Source: Chromatiaceae bacterium
GTDB lineage: Bacteria; Pseudomonadota; Gammaproteobacteria; Chromatiales; Chromatiaceae
Assembly: GCA_024235175.1 (NCBI GenBank)
Contig: JACKMX010000004.1
Coordinates: 496,001 to 560,000 of the forward strand
Direction: 5' to 3'
DNA: 64,000 bases
Positions 45,328 through 53,783 of this stretch are shown piece by piece (the first letter of the stretch is position 1; each line of letters starts with the position of its first letter). The position numbers and the translations under genes were made by a program. The notes beneath the pieces are model-generated. The model searched no databases. It worked only from the letters and a program-made list of their open reading frames with translations, and was not told the origin of the DNA.

Positions 45328-47478
45328 TTACGTGAGCCGGTCCAGTACCTGGCGAACCTTCTCAGCCAGATCTGTTCTGTTGTACGGCTTTGACAGCAGA
45401 TCGCGATTCAGAGAGTTGACCAGATTTTGATCCTCTTCCTGATCGCTGTCCACCGTCGGTACGACACCGGATGTCAGCAGAACTTTCAGGTTTGGGTAAT
45501 TGGCCATCGCATGAGCCGCCAATCGAAAGCCATCGACCTTTCCCGGCATCACGACATCGGTAAACAGCAGATCGATCGTTTTTCCGCTGTTCAGGATTTC
45601 AAGCGCCGCATCGCCGGACGACGCGGTGATGGTTTGATAACCGAGATCCCTGAGATAGCTCTCGGCGACATTTAACAGATGCGGTTCATCATCCACCAGC
45701 AGAATGGTTTCACTGCCTTGGGGTAATCCTTTGACCTCTTCCGTTCCGACCGCCACAGCTTCATTCAGATTTTCCGAACGAGGAAGAAACAACCGGAAAA
45801 CGGTTCCGCGCCCGGCCCCTGGCTCAACCTTGACAAACCCTCCCGACCGACCGACAAACGCATAGACCATTGCAAGACCAAGTCCAGTACCCTTCCCCTT
45901 CTCTTTCGAGGTAAAAAAAGGCTCAAAAATCCTTTCGGCAATCGCAGGTTCGATACCGGTCCCGGTATCGTGGATGGCAATCATAATGTGTTCACTTTGC
46001 CTGCTGTTCGGATTCTCGCGGACAAAATGACTATCCAGATCGACATTCCTCGTCTCGATGCGCAATATCCCTCCGTCAGGCATTGCATCTCTGGCGTTGA
46101 GTACAAGGTTGAGGATCGCGTCTTCCAGATCACCCACATCAATAATGGTCAGCCAGACCTGATCCGTAAGCACAAATTCTATCGAAATGGTTTTTGGCAA
46201 TGTTTCGCACAGCATCTCATGCATGCCTTCGAGCGTCTTGTTGACGTCGACCGCTATCGGATCGGGAGAACTGGCGCGCGAAAACCGGAGTAACCGCTCG
46301 GTCAGCCTCGCTCCCCGCTGTGCACCGGATATCGCGCTTTTGATGCGCTTACTTGCATCCGGATCCTCCCTCAGCTTCATATAAAGGAGTTCCAGATTGC
46401 CCAACACAATGCCCAGAATATTATTGAAATCGTGCGCGATACCGCTGGTCAGTTCTCCGAGCGCCTCCATTTTTCCCGCTTTACTGAGCTGCTCCATCAT
46501 TCTTTCCCGTTCCGCGGCAGCCTGAATCTCAGCGGTATAATAGTATTGCAGCCGGCGTACAAAATAGATCGACAGAAGGATTAACAGGACAGCAATGATC
46601 CCGGTTGTGATCAGGATCCACCGCGATGAGATCCATCGCTCCAATTCGGTTTTTGGATCGCTGACAACCGACAGGTACAACGGAAAATTGGGAATGCCCG
46701 AGTAAGCGATGATGTTCGATCCCCCGTCGATATCCGGAGCATCGAAGATTATTCCGGGCACCTGATTTTCCCGGAACATGCGCGCTTCCGGGCGGTCTGG
46801 GAACTGTTGTGCAATGGCTTGTTCCAGCCTGGGGTAGCGCATCATCAACGTACTATCACTCATCCAGAGGTTTACCGAGCGGAAGTCCTCCAATTTCAGC
46901 GCGGCGTATGTCTGTTCAAGGAAACGCGGTTCGATGGCTGCAACCACTATGCCGGCAAAAGAGCCGTCCGTTGTTTCGATCCGTTTGGTCGCACTGATGA
47001 ACCAGACATAGACCGAACGGCTGACCAGTGGCTTACCGATCGTAAAACCGAGCTTCGGGTCGTCGCGATGCATGATGAAGTAACCGCGATCCGCGAGGCT
47101 GACATCCGGCGTATCGGTATCGGTGTCATGGATGATATGGCCATCGGCTCCGATGACGAAAAGTGCGCGAATGTAGGGGTACTTCCTTATACGTTCCCGC
47201 ATCAATCGCGAAACCCGGCTATGGGGGCCGGTATCGACCAAACCATCGTAAAGCAGTATTTCACGATTGACGGTGTCCAACTCAATGCTCGTCGCCTGAA
47301 ATGTGCGGGCAATCTGTTCTGAGGCGAGAAGTGCAATATCCTGACTTCTGTTTTTCGTTGCCTGTTGCGCCGAACTGTTCGAGATGGAGATGCCGTAACC
47401 AACGAGCGCCAATACCAGGAGCAGCAACAGCAGCTCGATTACTATGACTTTCCGATGTCTTGTCAGATCAATTTTCAT
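45328..47478 (-). CDS. Cache-type hybrid sensor histidine kinase
   Basis: 716 residues from the ATG at 47478 (AGGTG upstream); the frame is open 29 codons further. Membrane span at about 10-30, periplasmic double-Cache-like sensor (about 35-285, with ADGHIIHDTDTDTPDVSLADRGYF), second span (about 292-315), HisKA with GIAHDFNNILGIVLGNLELL, HATPase (GKGTGLGLAMVYAFVGRSGG) and a C-terminal receiver (ILLVDDEPHLLNVAESYL, phospho-Asp in LLFTDVVMPGKVDG). The H-box type (AHDFNN) is that of kinases which usually act through a separate response regulator; none is adjacent. Confidence 0.9.
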   Translation of the reverse strand: MKIDLTRHRKVIVIELLLLLLVLALVGYGISISNSSAQQATKNRSQDIALLASEQIARTFQATSIELDTVNREILLYDGLVDTGPHSRVSRLMRERIRKYPYIRALFVIGADGHIIHDTDTDTPDVSLADRGYFIMHRDDPKLGFTIGKPLVSRSVYVWFISATKRIETTDGSFAGIVVAAIEPRFLEQTYAALKLEDFRSVNLWMSDSTLMMRYPRLEQAIAQQFPDRPEARMFRENQVPGIIFDAPDIDGGSNIIAYSGIPNFPLYLSVVSDPKTELERWISSRWILITTGIIAVLLILLSIYFVRRLQYYYTAEIQAAAERERMMEQLSKAGKMEALGELTSGIAHDFNNILGIVLGNLELLYMKLREDPDASKRIKSAISGAQRGARLTERLLRFSRASSPDPIAVDVNKTLEGMHEMLCETLPKTISIEFVLTDQVWLTIIDVGDLEDAILNLVLNARDAMPDGGILRIETRNVDLDSHFVRENPNSRQSEHIMIAIHDTGTGIEPAIAERIFEPFFTSKEKGKGTGLGLAMVYAFVGRSGGFVKVEPGAGRGTVFRLFLPRSENLNEAVAVGTEEVKGLPQGSETILLVDDEPHLLNVAESYLRDLGYQTITASSGDAALEILNSGKTIDLLFTDVVMPGKVDGFRLAAHAMANYPNLKVLLTSGVVPTVDSDQEEDQNLVNSLNRDLLSKPYNRTDLAEKVRQVLDRLT

Positions 47479-48468
47479 CGCAACACCTACGTAACCTTTG
47501 CACCTCTGAGAGAAAAACAACGGGATTTGGATATACCCCGGAAATCCGGATAGCTCTCTCGTCAAACTGCAAAGTACGCAGAAAAGAGTTATAAGGTTCT
47601 CTCAGCGACTTCCATATATAAGACTCCACTCAATACAGGATCAGTATAGTAAACGATTTAAATCATAAGGAATCAGACTCGATTGAGTTGGCGGAACTGA
47701 ATCACCGCCACTCCGACGATGGTGAGCAGACCGCCGATCGCCTTGTAGGCGGTAAATGCCTCGCCGAGAATTAACACGCCCGCAGCAACGCCGATTACCG
47801 GCGCCAACAGGGTAAAGGGGACAACCTGATTCACCTGCAGCCTGGCAATAAGCCGGTACCAGAGATAGTAGGCGACAACAGACGAAGCCAGCACGATATA
47901 AGCCAGTGCGGTCCAGGCTTTCCAGTCAGCGGTCCGAATGGCGGGCATCTGATCTGTTTCGAAGATAAATGACAGCATGGCCAGTGGAGGAACGGCCATC
48001 AGACTGAGCCAACCGATAATGGTCATTGGGTGCACCTGCGGAATCTGTTTGATCAGAATATTCGAGCCAGCCCAACAGATCGCCGACACCAGCAAAGCGG
48101 TAATCGCCAATGGAGTACCCCCGCCCGGCTCTCCCGCCAGCAATCCGGCGCCAACGAACGCCATTGCCATACCGGCAGCACGTTTCCAGCCCAACCTGTC
48201 GGCAAAGAAAAATGCGGCCATTATCGAACTGAAAGGGACTCCGAGCTGAATCAGTAGTGCAGAGGTCGCCGCATCCGCCCCTCTCAACCCCAGAAACAGC
48301 AGACCGAAATGCCCCACGCCCATGGTCAGCGAGAGCAGGAGCAGCGGCTTCAATTGTGACCGCTCCGGGCGAAAGAAAGGCGTAAGCAGTATGCCAACGA
48401 ACAGAAACCGAACCACCGTCAAAGCCAGTGGTGGAATTTCTGATACCGCAGTTTTGATCGCAACAAAA

Positions 48469-50101
48469 CCCGTTAGTTGCATAAAAAATGCGTCAAAAAC
48501 TACGCGAACCCATTTATCTACGCGCTGTGCTGGACGTCATACGCTTGTAGCTGGAGTTCACCAATAGTGCGATCCAGAAAATACCAAAAAATGATGCGAC
48601 AAAATGGCGTTCAGCAATAAAAAAACGATCCCTGAGTTGGTAAAATTGGAGGCACCACACCAAACCAATGAACCAACGGAGACCGTTTGGATGAAGTGTA
48701 GCAAAGCCAGCGTTCATCGCAAAACACATCGCATTCCCGAGATTCGATTCGAAGACCAACGCCTGAGCTCTTTTGCCGGTCTGGTCCTGTTTCAAGCGTT
48801 GTTCAATCGGCTCGGATTGAAAGAACAACTCACGGGCTGTTTCCGGCATCTGAAGGTCAGCCCAATCTTTGGTCATGGTCTCACCGTACTGCTGCTGATC
48901 GTCCATCTTCTGCTGGGATACCGGCGACTTCAGGATATGCGTTACTACAAGGATGACCCCATGGTGCGCCGTCTGTTGGGAATCGCTCGTCTGCCGGATG
49001 TCGCGACGGTCAGCCGTACGCTGGCGGGGATGGACAGCCGCAGCGTGGACAAGCTGCGCCGACTCAACAGGCAACAGGTTCTGCAACGCCTTGATGATCT
49101 TGGCCTGGCACGGATTACCTTGGATTTCGACGGCTCGGTACTCGCCACCGGTCGTTTCGCCGAAGGCACGGCGGTGGGTTTCAACCGCAAGAAGAAGGGG
49201 CAACGCAGCTACTATCCGCTGTTCTGCACATTGGCGCAGACCGGCCAAGTATTCGATGTTTGGCATCGTCCCGGTAATGTGCATGACTCCAACGGCGCCC
49301 AGGCATTCATCCTGGAATGTGTCCAGGAAATACGCGCTGTTCTGCCCAGGGCCAAAATTGAAGTACGGATGGATAGCGCCTTCTTCTCGGATGCCATCAT
49401 CGGCATGCTCAATGCCGAAGGCGTTGAATTCAGCATCAGTGTGCCCTTTGAGCGTTTCACCGAACTCAAGGGCATGATAGAACGGCGGAAACGCTGGCAT
49501 CGCTTGGGTGATCGATGTGATTTTTTCGAGCACCGCTGGAAACCTAAAAAATGGCACACAAAACAGCGTTTTCTCTTTATCCGTACCGGAAACCGGAAAC
49601 AGTATAAGGAACCGATTCAACTGGATCTGTTCATCCCCTATGAATACGGCCACGACTTCAAGGTGATCATCACCAATAAGCGTCTCAGTGCCAGAAAAGT
49701 GTTGCGCTATCACAACGGCCGCGGTGCCCAGGAGGGTATTTTCGCTGAGTTGAAGTCGCAGACCCAGATGGACTATGTTCCGACCCGAAGACAAGCGGGG
49801 AATCAGGTGTTTGTACTGGCAGCGATGTTGGTGCATAACCTCAACCGGGAAATGCAGATGCTCACCAACGAACAGCAATGCGCTACCACTGAACGACGTG
49901 CACCGCTGTGGCACTTTACACGGCTCGGCACTCTGCGGCGTCAACTGATTCAGCGAGCCGGACGGCTGACCAGGCCTCAAGGGACCTTGACTTTGACGAT
50001 GAGCGTTAATCCAGCTGTCAAATCCGAGTTGTTGCATTATTTGGATGTGCTCAAACAAGTAGCTTGATTCCGTTTTCGTCAGAATTTATGCAATGAATGG
50101 G
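48469..50101 (+). mobile_element. IS1380-family insertion sequence, copy 1 (1633 bp)
   Basis: Ends are imperfect inverted repeats: left CCCGTTAGTTGCATAAA, right (inverted) CCCATTCATTGCATAAA. A 4-bp duplication AAAA flanks it (48465-48468 and 50102-50105), the length expected for IS1380 elements. It carries one transposase gene. A second copy of the same length and orientation lies at 59668-61300. Confidence 0.93.
48604..50067 (+). CDS. IS1380-family transposase (copy 1)
   Basis: 487 residues with a DDE-type catalytic core: first Asp in ITLDFDGSVL (about 178), second in VRMDSAFFSDAI (about 257), Glu in NGRGAQEGIFAELKSQ (about 380), and the family's GFNRKKKGQRSYYPLFCTLA block. Full length with no stops, so probably active. 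It catalyses cut-and-paste movement of the surrounding element. The translated protein is the same as that of copy 2. Confidence 0.93.
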   Translation: MAFSNKKTIPELVKLEAPHQTNEPTETVWMKCSKASVHRKTHRIPEIRFEDQRLSSFAGLVLFQALFNRLGLKEQLTGCFRHLKVSPIFGHGLTVLLLIVHLLLGYRRLQDMRYYKDDPMVRRLLGIARLPDVATVSRTLAGMDSRSVDKLRRLNRQQVLQRLDDLGLARITLDFDGSVLATGRFAEGTAVGFNRKKKGQRSYYPLFCTLAQTGQVFDVWHRPGNVHDSNGAQAFILECVQEIRAVLPRAKIEVRMDSAFFSDAIIGMLNAEGVEFSISVPFERFTELKGMIERRKRWHRLGDRCDFFEHRWKPKKWHTKQRFLFIRTGNRKQYKEPIQLDLFIPYEYGHDFKVIITNKRLSARKVLRYHNGRGAQEGIFAELKSQTQMDYVPTRRQAGNQVFVLAAMLVHNLNREMQMLTNEQQCATTERRAPLWHFTRLGTLRRQLIQRAGRLTRPQGTLTLTMSVNPAVKSELLHYLDVLKQVA

Positions 50102-50161
50102 AAAATTAATGCCCCAGATCAATACGACAGCGAGAACCTGAAGCAGATCGATGGGCCGCAT

Positions 50162-50481
50162 CACGCCACTAATACACTTTAATTCCACTCGCAACAGCCT
50201 TTTTCACCTACCCCGCCGGATTTGACTCCACCCTCACGCGTGCCATACTCGTTCAAGTCCCGGAGCATTCATGCAGAAATCACATGGATAATTCCGTCGA
50301 AACAGGGAATCTCTTTAACCTGGGATGCGCAGCAATCCACATGTCCACCCGCCGGGAAACGGCCCCGGCGCCTGGCTGGAGCGCTGTCCTGCCCCGGCCG
50401 GATAACCGGAGTATCCCGCAACCGATCCACCCCGACGCCGAAGTTCAATCATCGTGCAACCGAAAGAAGATGGCCAGGGTT
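50162..50481. other. Intergenic region between eamA start and the phosphatase-like gene
   Basis: No convincing gene. A frame open from 50284 runs into the lipoprotein gene but its first 66 codons lack family features. The region should contain divergent promoters for eamA and the lipoprotein gene; none was clear. Confidence 0.4.
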
Positions 50482-51048
50482 ATGAAAACAAAATTTCGAG
50501 CAGTGACGTTCGCGAACCGGTTGCTGGGTGTAATTGCACTGCTGGGACTCTGGTCATGCGCCGCCACCAATCCTCCCAACCCAGAGAGGTTGGAGCCGGT
50601 CAATTATCTGGAGTTCACCCACCGCCTGGTCACTTCAGGCAAGCCCTCAGCCGACCTGATCGCATCGCTCGATCCGTCGGAATTCCGGCTGGTGATCAAT
50701 CTTGCGCCTGGCAGCGGTGGCAACTCAGCTCTCGCGGATGAAGCCGGCTTGTTGGCCGGCAGGGGAATCACCTACCTGGCTATCCCGGTTGAGTTTCGGC
50801 AACCGGATTACCGGGATTTTCTCCTGTTCAGCAGCGCTCTCAACTCAGTGGGAAACAGCCGGGTCTGGATACATTGCCAATTTAACTATCGGGCTTCGAT
50901 ATTCACTTTTCTCTACCATGTCATCCATGAAGGAGCAGATCCTGACACGGCCTACGGGAGGGTGACCGAGGTGTGGGTGCCCGACTCCAACTGGTTAAGA
51001 TTTGCCCGGGAGACACTGGCAAGGCACAATATCAACTACGAGTTCTGA
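50482..51048 (+). CDS. Putative lipoprotein with a cysteine-phosphatase-like domain
   Basis: 188 residues from the ATG at 50482 (an in-frame ATG four codons earlier is possible). Residues 1-26 form a lipoprotein signal (LLGVIALLGLWSC), so it should be anchored in an envelope membrane. The rest resembles small protein-tyrosine/dual-specificity phosphatase-like proteins: RLVINLAPGSGGN, GITYLAIPVEFRQP and the P-loop-like WIHCQFNYRAS. The loop has Cys and Arg separated by four residues rather than the classical five; HCQxNxRxS is usual in this subfamily. A periplasmic phosphatase role is possible but not shown. Confidence 0.7.
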   Translation: MKTKFRAVTFANRLLGVIALLGLWSCAATNPPNPERLEPVNYLEFTHRLVTSGKPSADLIASLDPSEFRLVINLAPGSGGNSALADEAGLLAGRGITYLAIPVEFRQPDYRDFLLFSSALNSVGNSRVWIHCQFNYRASIFTFLYHVIHEGADPDTAYGRVTEVWVPDSNWLRFARETLARHNINYEF

Positions 51049-51165
51049 CTGGCCAACCCGGTTGGGAAGCAGATTGCCGGGAGGTGTCAGAATATTTTAC
51101 ACCATTAAAAATGTATGAACCCGACCTATGCTGCACTATATTGATTTTTATAAATATTTCTTGAC

Positions 51166-51181
51166 TGGTATCCAAATTGCA
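51166..51181 (+). promoter_or_regulatory. Sigma-54 (RpoN) promoter of the PEP-CTERM gene
   Basis: TGGTAT-N5-TTGCA matches the -24/-12 consensus (TGGCAC-N5-TTGCW), with GG and GC at the required distance. Transcription would start near 51192, about 42 bases ahead of the ATG at 51234, which has AAGGA upstream. PEP-CTERM genes in several bacteria are known to depend on RpoN. Confidence 0.65.
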
Positions 51182-51233
51182 TAGAAGCTTTTACAAAAAC
51201 TATAGGCTGGTATCTGTCAGTAAGGATTAATCC

Positions 51234-52697
51234 ATGATTTTTTCAGAGCAAGGTCGTTCAAAACGAAAATCACTGCGACGCTCACGCATGCGGCGTTTTG
51301 CAAGATCCGGGGTCGCCATTCTGTCGGGTTTCGTTATGCTGTCACTCGCTGCCTTGAGTCTGGTCATGGCGAACCTGTCGGGCCAGTATGATGCCACACA
51401 GGAATTTGCGGCAACCCACAGCCAGCCGCAACAACAGCCTGTTGCAGACAATCAGGAACGAGAGGAGCTTATCCTGGACCAGACACTTGCAAAGTTGAAC
51501 ACTTTGCAAACCGCCTCTGTCGAGCAGGAGCAGTACGATACCTGCGATAGCGAGGTGGATTATTCACTTGCTGCTTCAGAGCATGAGCCTGAGCAGCTCA
51601 TCGCAGGGGAAGAGATCGATCAGACACCGGCTACGGAACCCGGGGAGGAGATCGTAGCGCAGATCCCCGCGGATGAACCTGTGTTTGGGTACGGTCCGTC
51701 CAGCCCGTCTGCTCCATCTGTCGGACCCTTTGGGCCGGCTTACCCAGGCTTACAGCCAAATCGCAAGTTTCCTGCCGGACCGTCTTTTCCGCGCGTGGCG
51801 GGTTCTCCTCACACACCTAAATCCGGTCCGTCATCTTATGGACCCACGCCCTTCTATTCTCCGGGCGGTGGCGGTGGAGGTTCGCCCGGTAAGCCATCGG
51901 CTCCGTACGTAAACACGAACGGACCCTCTGGAAATAACCCACCGAATTCCGGCGGAAAGCCCTCAGACCCGATTGTTGCAGGCCCGGTTGATCTTCCATC
52001 CGAACTGGACGGTCCCCTGATCGGCGATGCATCGGATCCGACGGATGGCTGGTTCTCACCCGGTCACTCGCCCGGAATCGCCACGGTGGCAGGCGACTTC
52101 AATCTGGACGGGCAGACCCTTCTGTTTGAAATACTGGGTACCGAGCCGGGCAGCGGCTACGACCAGCTTCAGGTTGGTGGTATTGCGAACCTCAACGAAG
52201 GAAATGTCGTGTTCGCATTCATCAATGGCTATGTGCCCAGTGAAAGCGACCTGTATGATCTGATTCTTGGCCAGGAGATCCTGGTGGATCTGGAAAATGT
52301 CAATTTCTACTATGGGCTGTTCGATCCGGCCAACGACCCGGACTACAATCTGCATGCTCCGCATAACCTGAGCCTCTACACCGCTCTCGACTACACGGAC
52401 GCCAACCCGGAGGACGACGTCAAGCTCTACGAGGTGGGCAATGGCTCGGCAACTAACAACAACGGCATACTGGAGTTCGATCAGCTGATGAGAATCTCCT
52501 ATAAGGATCAGGGCGGAGTTAAAACCAGCGGACCCGACAAGGAATTCGATCCGATTCAGATTCCCAGGCCCGGCATCGTCAATAACGACGATCAGGTTCC
52601 CCCCAGTCAGGTCAACGTGCCTGAGCCGGCGCCGCTGTTACTGCTGGCTTTCGGTCTGGTGCTGCTGCGCAGGTTTGGCAAAAGCAAAGCCGCTTAA
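51234..52697 (+). CDS. PEP-CTERM sorting-signal protein, proline-rich
   Basis: 487 residues. N-terminal membrane/signal segment after an Arg-rich start (about 26-48, SGVAILSGFVMLSLAALSLVMA); an acidic Gln/Glu-rich stretch to about 140; a Pro/Gly/Ser-rich stretch (about 145-250, with runs of Gly); a folded domain (about 265-400) with GHSPGIATVAGDFNLDGQTLLFEILGT..YDQLQVGG, a pattern shared with other exported polymers; and the C-terminal PEP-CTERM signal VPEPAPLLLLAFGLVLLRRFGKSKAA (motif, span, Arg-rich tail). Exosortase would cleave this tail. No exosortase or glycosyltransferases are in the window. Likely an extracellular or surface structural protein. A sigma-54 promoter precedes it and a terminator follows. 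Confidence 0.85.
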   Translation: MIFSEQGRSKRKSLRRSRMRRFARSGVAILSGFVMLSLAALSLVMANLSGQYDATQEFAATHSQPQQQPVADNQEREELILDQTLAKLNTLQTASVEQEQYDTCDSEVDYSLAASEHEPEQLIAGEEIDQTPATEPGEEIVAQIPADEPVFGYGPSSPSAPSVGPFGPAYPGLQPNRKFPAGPSFPRVAGSPHTPKSGPSSYGPTPFYSPGGGGGGSPGKPSAPYVNTNGPSGNNPPNSGGKPSDPIVAGPVDLPSELDGPLIGDASDPTDGWFSPGHSPGIATVAGDFNLDGQTLLFEILGTEPGSGYDQLQVGGIANLNEGNVVFAFINGYVPSESDLYDLILGQEILVDLENVNFYYGLFDPANDPDYNLHAPHNLSLYTALDYTDANPEDDVKLYEVGNGSATNNNGILEFDQLMRISYKDQGGVKTSGPDKEFDPIQIPRPGIVNNDDQVPPSQVNVPEPAPLLLLAFGLVLLRRFGKSKAA

Positions 52698-52708
52698 TCA
52701 ACAGAAAT

Positions 52709-52740
52709 CTCCGGGTCCCTCGCTGGACCCGGAGTCTTTT
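52709..52740 (+). terminator. Rho-independent terminator after the PEP-CTERM gene
   Basis: CTCCGGGTCC (52709-52718) pairs perfectly with 52725-52734 around a 6-base loop and is followed by TCTTTT, 12 bases past the stop codon. Confidence 0.88.
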
Positions 52741-52853
52741 CCCAATCACAATCCAGGTTTCCGGAAACGCCCCGACAGAAAAGGGCGGACCCCATTCGAA
52801 CATCGACAACCGGTACGCGGATCCTGGCTCCGTCGCATAAGCGGTCATCGCAT

Positions 52854-53102
52854 CTAGCCCGCATCCGTCACCAGGATCCGGAATTTTGGGGCGATTTGGC
52901 AAAGCAGGTTGAGTGATCGTCCGCCAAACCATAGCCGTAGCTATGGTTTAAGGAAGATCGCTCAAGATGCGCAGCCAAATCGTTCCAAAAACCGGATAGA
53001 ACAGAGTGTAAATTCACCAGCACGAGTAAAATGAACGTAATTTGCTGTTTTATATATATTATTGACATATCTTCGGTTCGCCTGGTGATGGATGCGGGCT
53101 AG
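52854..53102. mobile_element. MITE-like structured element with 22-bp terminal inverted repeats
   Basis: Ends CTAGCCCGCATCCGTCACCAGG (52854-52875) and its inverse (53081-53102) differ at one base. CTAG at both outer ends may be a target duplication, as IS5-type elements make. No ORF is present. Inside lie nested inverted repeats: 52878-52900 with 52974-52995, TTGAGTGATC (52909-52918) with GATCGCTCAA (52956-52965), and a perfect 10-bp stem AAACCATAGC (52926-52935) with 52940-52949 closed by CGTA. The RNA or single strand would fold into one long hairpin. No transposase of the same family is in the window. Confidence 0.75.
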
Positions 53103-53162
53103 TACTCCTTCAAGGTGATAATTACGGGTTCAGCATCCGCAATTATCACCTTGAAGGAGTAC
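53102..53162. repeat. Perfect 22-bp inverted repeat next to the MITE-like element
   Basis: GTACTCCTTCAAGGTGATAATT (53102-53123) is exactly repeated in inverse at 53141-53162 with a 17-base loop. It abuts the element at 52854-53102, sharing its last base. No T-run follows. Could be a separate small mobile palindrome or the element's insertion target. Confidence 0.8.
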
Positions 53163-53398
53163 CAGTGTGTTAAGAAAGTGATCTAGCAGGAGTTACAGAA
53201 ATCACCGAAGCGGATTGGCCGAAATTGATTTCGTTGCCATGAAAGGCGCCGGCAGCCGACCTCCATTCCCCGTGCCGGGTGGAGTTTGGCACGGGCGAAT
53301 CTCAGTACCATCCGCCTGACTTTACGATAGTTCGAGAATTGTCCTGGATTGTGCCGGCGATAGATGCGAGGTGAAACCCGCTCCGGCATTACCGGCTG
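53163..53398. other. Short intergenic stretch
   Basis: A 68-codon minus-strand frame (53183-53389) is open but has no recognisable family, no clear Shine-Dalgarno and an unusual Arg-rich composition, so it is not called as a gene. Confidence 0.35.
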
Positions 53399-53539
53399 TT
53401 ATGGCGTTAACATCAGATCCATTAAATGAGCACCCAGTGCCACAGCCAGAACCAGCCCTAACACAGAGAAAAGCAGAATTGATCCTTCATAGAAAAGACG
53501 CATTAAATGCGTGGCATGAATTTTACGGCTTGTATTCAT
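53399..53539 (-). CDS. Small single-span membrane protein (46 aa)
   Basis: The minus-strand ATG at 53539 has GTGAGGG upstream and opens a 46-codon frame ending TAA. The product starts with a basic MNTSRKIHATHLMRLFYEG segment, followed by one hydrophobic helix (about 20-37, SILLFSVLGLVLAVALGA) and a short polar end. A very good sigma-54 promoter (53604-53619) is placed about 54 bases upstream of the ATG. The combination of promoter, ribosome-binding site and membrane topology supports a real gene. I recognise no family. It is transcribed away from the pentapeptide-repeat gene region and toward the MITE-like element. Confidence 0.65.
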   Translation of the reverse strand: MNTSRKIHATHLMRLFYEGSILLFSVLGLVLAVALGAHLMDLMLTP

Positions 53540-53603
53540 GGTACTACCCTCACTAACAAACTACTTGCGTCCTGCCCATTGATCTTCCGTTTACCAGATG
53601 GAA

Positions 53604-53619
53604 TGCATACCTCGTGCCT
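53604..53619 (-). promoter_or_regulatory. Sigma-54 promoter of the 46-aa membrane protein
   Basis: On the minus strand AGGCACGAGGTATGCA matches TGGCACGN4TTGCA at the GG and GC dinucleotides and at most other positions, with exact spacing. The predicted start is near 53593, giving a leader of about 54 bases. Confidence 0.65.
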
Positions 53620-53783
53620 ATCGATATATTTTGTGTACTATCAATAAGTTAGAATTTATTTTAGATAAGATAAAACGCACAGTGTAAAATTTTTTTTCCG
53701 GCTGTCGGTAAGTTCCTGACGTACCAGGGCACTCTGCCACACTTATTCAACTGCAAACGGCCAAATTGCGGCATGGATACCGC

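Larger units (their letters stand above)
47673..50161 (-). pseudogene. EamA/DMT-family transporter interrupted by an IS1380-type element
   Basis: The transporter's first 20 codons (ATG at 50161; MRPIDLLQVLAVVLIWGINF) lie at 50161-50102, and codon 21 onward (VAIKTAVSEIPPLALTVVRF..) at 48464-47673. Removing the element and one copy of the 4-bp duplication restores one 283-residue EamA protein with ten predicted spans in two repeats. The downstream part remains open: an ATG inside the element's end (48482) gives MQLTGFVAIK.., a 269-residue form lacking most of the first span. Whether this is expressed or functional is unknown. DMT proteins export metabolites or amino acids; substrate not predictable. 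Confidence 0.9.

Noticed and set aside
48514..50058. 514-codon minus-strand frame opposite the transposase (also at 59713-61257)
   Set aside because: Present in both element copies only because the copies are identical; the plus frame has the DDE catalytic residues.
53183..53389. 68-codon minus-strand frame
   Set aside because: No recognisable family, no clear ribosome-binding site and basic low-complexity composition; listed only as an unassigned stretch.
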